Part shown: piece after piece, positions 62,442 through 64,000 of the stretch
Layout of the letters: each line of letters begins with the position of its first letter
Position numbering within the stretch: the first letter of the stretch is position 1
Source: Olsenella sp. Marseille-P4559
Lineage (GTDB): Bacteria; Actinomycetota; Coriobacteriia; Coriobacteriales; Atopobiaceae
Direction: 5' to 3'
NCBI RefSeq assembly: GCF_900605015.1
Contig: NZ_LR027573.1
Span: 986,727-1,050,726 of the forward strand
DNA length: 64,000 nt
The notes under the pieces: generated by a model
Database searches by the model: none
What the model was told of the DNA's origin: nothing
Seen by the model: only the letters and a program-made list of their open reading frames with translations
Program-made: the position numbers and the translations under genes

Positions 62442-64000
62442 CTATTCGTTCTCGTCGCCGCCATCGGCGTCAGGGAAGGTCACGCGCTCCCCCAAGGCGT
62501 CATCCGCAACACCCAGTTCGTCGATGATGTCCGAGGCCATGACGCCCCTCGAGCCCATGCGCTCGGCTGTAAGCGAGGCTGCATAGCCATGGAGTTCGCA
62601 GCAGAGCGAGCAGAGCAGGGGCAGGCTGTCCACGCGCCCATAGGACTGCGCAAGCTTGGATGCGATGATCCCGCTCAGAACGTCGCCCGAACCTGCCGTG
62701 GCAAGAGCCGCCGGACCGGGCTTGGGAAGGATGGCCTGCTCGACGCCCACACAGCCGCTAGCGGTGCCCTTGGTGACAACAACCAGCTCAGAGCCACCGT
62801 CGGACCACACGATCTTGCGTGCGTCCTCGAGCTGGCCCACAAGCGAGGAGGGTGGGTTTTCCTCCCTGCCCACCAGGCGACCGAGCTCGCGACGGTGCGG
62901 CGTGAGCACAAGCGGCGTCGACCTGCGGAGAATCTCGGGGAAGTCGGGCAGTTTGCCCGAGGTGAGGCGGGCAATGCAGTTAAGAGCGTCTGCATCAAGC
63001 ACCAGCGGTGTCGAGGTCCCAAGAAGTGCCGAGACAACCGCAACGGTGCCACCAGAGACCCGCATGCCAGGCCCCGCAAGCACGGCCGAGCACTTCTCGG
63101 CCAGCTTGGTCACTATGGGCACAGCCTCCTTGGAGATGGTCCCGTCTTCATCGCAGGGAAGCCCCACGACAGGGATCTCGAGCACATGGGCCTGTACCTG
63201 CGGCACGATGTACGAAGGAACCGCCAGCGTGACATAGCCGGCACCGGCGCGGGCAGCCGCACGCGCTGCCAAGATGGGAGCACCCACAAAGCGTGACGAC
63301 CCCCCAACAACGAGCACCGACCCGCGCGAGAACTTGTCCACAGCTGTAGTAGGCGGCACCATCACGTCAAGGTAGTCCTCGAGGTCGGTGCGCCAAGCCA
63401 CCGGATCTGCCTCGACCACGATCTGCTCGGTCTGCTCGGCAAGCGGGGCCACTACGATGGATCCGCATACGTCACGGCCGTCGTCGGCGAGAAGGCCGGG
63501 CTTCAAGGCCAGCATGGTTACCGTAAGGTCTGCCACCACGCAGAAGCCAGGGGCGTGGCCGGTCTGCGCCGAGAGGCCGCTGGGGACGTCCACAGCAACC
63601 ACGCGTACGCCCGAGCTGTTCACGCAGTCAATCCAAATGTCGAATGGTGCGCGGACCTCACCGTGGAAGCCCGTTCCCAGCATGCAGTCGAGCGCGACGT
63701 CGGACGCCGAGAGAAGCCCCTCAAGCTCGTCGCGCGACGGCCCCACCAGCGTAGAGACGCCCGCACGCACGGCACGCTGTGCCACCTGGCGCGCAAGGTC
63801 ACCGGAGAGCTGGTCGGGCCCGATGGGCGTAACTACCTTCACGTTGACGCCGTGGGCGAGCAGGGCCTCTGCCGCAACCCAGCCATCCCCACCGTTGTTG
63901 CCCATGCCGGCGAGGACCACGGCATTCTGCACGTCGCCTAGGGCAAGCACCTCCTGGGCTGCGGCACAACCGGCACGGTGCATGAGCTCTGAGACGCTCA
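62442..64000 (-). CDS. nnr: Bifunctional NAD(P)HX epimerase/dehydratase, 5' end outside window
   Basis: About 519 codons are visible and the frame stays open to the right edge (VSELMHRAG). The epimerase part has VLAGMGNNGGDGWVAA and VAVDVPSGLSAQTG. The ADP-dependent dehydratase has GSVLVVGGSSRFVGAPILAARAA, VLTPHRRELGRLVG and TAGSGDVLSGIIAS. It repairs hydrated NADH and NADPH. It is upstream of alr in the same direction. The last residues are acidic. Confidence 0.95.
   Translation of the reverse strand, partial: SVSELMHRAGCAAAQEVLALGDVQNAVVLAGMGNNGGDGWVAAEALLAHGVNVKVVTPIGPDQLSGDLARQVAQRAVRAGVSTLVGPSRDELEGLLSASDVALDCMLGTGFHGEVRAPFDIWIDCVNSSGVRVVAVDVPSGLSAQTGHAPGFCVVADLTVTMLALKPGLLADDGRDVCGSIVVAPLAEQTEQIVVEADPVAWRTDLEDYLDVMVPPTTAVDKFSRGSVLVVGGSSRFVGAPILAARAAARAGAGYVTLAVPSYIVPQVQAHVLEIPVVGLPCDEDGTISKEAVPIVTKLAEKCSAVLAGPGMRVSGGTVAVVSALLGTSTPLVLDADALNCIARLTSGKLPDFPEILRRSTPLVLTPHRRELGRLVGREENPPSSLVGQLEDARKIVWSDGGSELVVVTKGTASGCVGVEQAILPKPGPAALATAGSGDVLSGIIASKLAQSYGRVDSLPLLCSLCCELHGYAASLTAERMGSRGVMASDIIDELGVADDALGERVTFPDADGGDENE

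Overview
The window looks like a chromosome segment of a high-GC actinobacterium of the class Coriobacteriia, probably the Olsenella/Atopobium group. This rests on about 60-68% GC, Coriobacteria-style housekeeping proteins (a TsaB-RimI-TsaD triple fusion, a glutamine-dependent NadE, groES-groEL, YchF) and GC-rich dispersed palindromes. The species call is inference.

Region 1 (1 to about 35,860) is the right part of an integrated conjugative element; its left end lies outside the window. From the left it carries a type IV secretion module on the plus strand: the coupling-protein tail, a Maff2-like pilin-like protein, PrgI, a VirB4 ATPase, a GH73+NlpC/P60 cell-wall hydrolase, a TrbL/VirB6-like channel, a sortase-anchored thioester/VaFE adhesin and a class B sortase. 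A convergent minus-strand block follows: a relaxase-coupled gene, the MOBP-type relaxase, MobC, a likely oriT, ParB and ParA. Cargo comes next: a defence island with a PLD-SNF2 helicase, a DUF4391 protein, an unknown 264-residue protein, a type III Mod and Res, a DUF4238 protein and a DUF262/DUF1524 GmrSD-like protein. A second MobC-like gene, a tyrosine integrase, an excisionase-like gene and a divergent XRE repressor end the element next to the 3' end of guaA.

Region 2 is nested in region 1. The methylase gene mod is split by a 3.4-kb element (about 22,979-26,356) carrying tet(W) with its leader-peptide attenuator and a truncated large serine recombinase. Removing it restores mod in frame, and it has 23-bp imperfect terminal inverted repeats.

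Region 3 (35,856-64,000) is core chromosome: guaA, an LCP cell-wall ligase, a fused ABC transporter, ychF, a polyferredoxin-like protein, groEL-groES, xpt, nadE, an Rgg/PlcR-like regulator with a tiny peptide ORF and an ABC exporter, a polar amino-acid ABC transporter, tsaB-rimI-tsaD, a Schlafen/AlbA-type gene inserted between duplicated segments, tsaE, a type-4 uracil-DNA glycosylase, alr and the bifunctional NAD(P)HX repair gene.

Signals beyond ordinary genes: (i) a candidate RRNPP quorum-sensing cassette at 49.5-52.4 kb with a 23-residue peptide ending in a hydrophobic stretch; (ii) a shared operator GTACnTATnTGTAC upstream of parA and inside the xis-int promoter; (iii) at least seven GGGAGTAAA sites between the XRE gene and guaA; (iv) three identical 15-bp palindromes inside unrelated conjugation genes; (v) a 40-bp perfect palindrome inside mod; (vi) a structured oriT candidate. 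No tRNA, rRNA or CRISPR array was seen.
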